A stretch of 64,000 nt of DNA, from contig JAUPSS010000009.1 of NCBI GenBank assembly GCA_040285825.1, positions 620,001 to 684,000 on the forward strand, read 5' to 3'. This document shows positions 62,640 through 64,000 of the stretch, one piece after another. Positions within the stretch are counted from its first letter, which is position 1; each line of letters opens with the position of its first letter. This DNA comes from Eukaryota sp. TZLM1-RC. Lineage: Eukaryota; Metamonada: BaSk clade. Both the position numbers and the translations under genes were made by a program. Below the pieces are notes generated by a model. The model had not been told where the DNA came from. It ran no database searches and worked only from the letters and a program-made list of their open reading frames with translations.

Positions 62640-63993
62640 ACTTTCATATTTATCAATTTAGATGCTGATCATCAACATGAATCATATTAAGAACAACAGT
62701 GACATTACGATTCCATAGACATCTATATTTGTTGCAAGTGAGTAAATTATGTCTAAGGACCGTTGGAGTCCTTGCTCTCCTGTATGGTCTTGGGTTTGGT
62801 ACTCCATGCTTCTTCACATTTCACCTCTTTTTTCCTCGAGTACACATGCATGTCATAGACAACTTGTTCTATATTCATCCAACAGCAACAGACGGAATTT
62901 GCGTTTTTTAAACATCTTTCGATAACCAACATTCTTTGTAAGTGCTTGATGTTTAAAATTGGTTTGCTTCCAATCACCCATCACTACAATGTTATCTTCT
63001 GACCTCCAAACTTATTGTCAAATTCATCCATCCATTTTGCTTCAAAGCTCTCTGTGACCATGAATCTTCGCAGTTCCTTAATTCTTTATTGAAGTAAAAA
63101 GCTCCATCATGGAGAGAAAAGTTGTTTTTTTGCCTTGCAGTAGTTTAGGAATTTTTCATGATGTAGAGTTTTTTGAAAATTGTTTTAATTCTTCTTTTCA
63201 CTGCTTTACAGTTTTTTGTTTTGAATAATCCATGATTCTTTACCATCCTTATATAATATTTGATGGTCTTTGTTTAGAGTTTCTCTCCTCCTTCGTGGAG
63301 CAGTCAGCTTCTTGAAAGTATATTCCTTTATTTTTGCTTTCTTGTTTTCATTTGGAGGAGGGGGATTTTGTTTTGGCCCGAAGTCTAGAATCTTTTGTTT
63401 TGTCTTTTTGTTTGTTTTTCATTCTATTAATAAAGCCTCTATTTCTTCCCTTGTTTTTTCATGATACCATTCGTCCCATTCTAATCTTGTATCTGTTGGG
63501 GTTGAGTGTGGTTCAGTTAACCTGTTGGGATTTGGGCAATTTATTTTTCGTTTCCCAGTCATCAATTGGTCCCTAATACCAGGGTTGCTTACTGTGAAGG
63601 TATTGTTTATCAGCTCATATCGCGGAATTTCAGTCAAGTACGGATCTTTTTCATCTTCTTCGGGCTTCCTAAGGCGACTCTTCCCAGCTTTATCATTTCG
63701 TATGAGATGTAACAGTAAAACTTTAGCATCAGTCCTCACAGAAAAATAAAAGCAATAATGATGGAAAACTCTTTTTCCCGTCCACATTATCCTTTTCCAA
63801 TATTGATGTTGGAATTTGTCCAACTTTCCACCCAGCAGCGCTTCAAAATATTTCGGATAATGGGATTAAAAATCTGTAAATTGCCTGGGTATTCCAGAAG
63901 GTATCTTAGTGGTCGGAAGTGCAAATAAATTATACTTAAAATGAGGATTGTTTGTGAAAGAATTATTTTCCAAATAAGCAATTCCTTAAACAA
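62640..63993 (-). pseudogene. Fanzor-like nuclease relic of a second subfamily (copy F4), 5' end outside window
   Basis: Minus-strand motifs in order: 'LFALPTTKIPSGIPRQFTDF' (pre-WED), 'FYFSVRTDAKVLLLHLIRND' (WED), 'TFTVSNPGIRDQLMTG' (RuvC-I, with Asn where Asp is expected), 'RLEWDEWYHEK', then in shifted frames 'IVVMGDWKQTNF' and 'RLLLLDEYRTSCL'. A TGA stands where a Cys codon would sit before 'HAC', and then comes 'LLTCNKYRCLWNRNVTVVLN' (second knuckle and RuvC-III, again Asn for Asp). The D-E-Y-R-T-S and L-W-N-R signatures are those of Fanzor1-type proteins. At least four frame changes. It differs from F1-F3 in sequence and so is a separate lineage. Confidence 0.68.
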
Positions 63994-64000
63994 ACAAAAA

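Noticed and set aside
1-64000. CRISPR arrays, bacterial operons or ribosome binding sites
   Set aside because: No regularly spaced repeats or bacterial gene organisation. The short tandem arrays are simple repeats.

Overview
The window is nuclear DNA from a protist. The genes are monocistronic and on both strands. Nine introns can be placed, and each is 29 to 33 nt long except one irregular 30-nt case. There are two eukaryotic tRNA genes (Cys-GCA and Gly-GCC), and the spacers are AT-rich and packed with retrotransposon debris. A BBS2 gene at the left edge means the lineage makes, or recently made, a cilium or flagellum. An arginine deiminase and a hybrid-cluster-protein relative fit a microaerophilic or anaerobic habit, but this is weak evidence. 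The lineage cannot be fixed from the sequence alone.

Layout. 1-4.7 kb: BBS2 and a SANBR/KIAA1841-like BTB gene, with a LINE tail between them. 4.8-6.7 kb: a very AT-rich, virus-like block with the wrecks of a Dam-type adenine methyltransferase and a PD-(D/E)XK restriction-like endonuclease, between 19-nt direct repeats. 6.7-9.8 kb: a decayed Fanzor-like RNA-guided nuclease gene (TnpB relative) that appears to carry an N-terminal exonuclease-like region. 9.7-12.2 kb: the longest copy of LINE family A. 12.3-18.2 kb: LRRC61-like, a Gag relic, DRAM-like, L-type lectin and tRNA-Cys. 18.4-22.4 kb: LINE B pieces, a pogo-type DNA transposon, tRNA-Gly and a DUF202 membrane protein. 23.6-29 kb: RCC1-LRR protein, RING-H2 protein, stefin, two LINE A copies and IMP4. 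29.7-32.2 kb: second Fanzor-like relic. 32.7-34.7 kb: Hcp-like gene with three introns. 35.4-40.6 kb: a LINE B copy split by a Ty3-like element that is itself split by a retrocopied mRNA. 41-46 kb: cyclin, a third Fanzor fragment and ThrRS. 46.4-54 kb: LINE B with RT, MESH1, F-BAR/SH3, LSm, ARPC1 and gamma-SNAP. 55-58.9 kb: arginine deiminase with a recent 843-bp tandem duplication, and the splicing factor SLU7. 59-61 kb: LINE B nested in LINE A. 62-64 kb: a small unknown gene and a fourth Fanzor-like relic of a different subfamily.

The host genes are housekeeping functions (splicing, rRNA processing, translation, actin nucleation, secretory traffic) with no operon logic. Divergent pairs with very short spacers (F-BAR/LSm, ARPC1/gamma-SNAP) probably share promoters. 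The most notable content is the set of four decayed Fanzor-like loci, the restriction-modification relic, the Hcp-like protein that has lost its hybrid-cluster ligands, and three readable nested insertions with target-site duplications or clean breakpoints.
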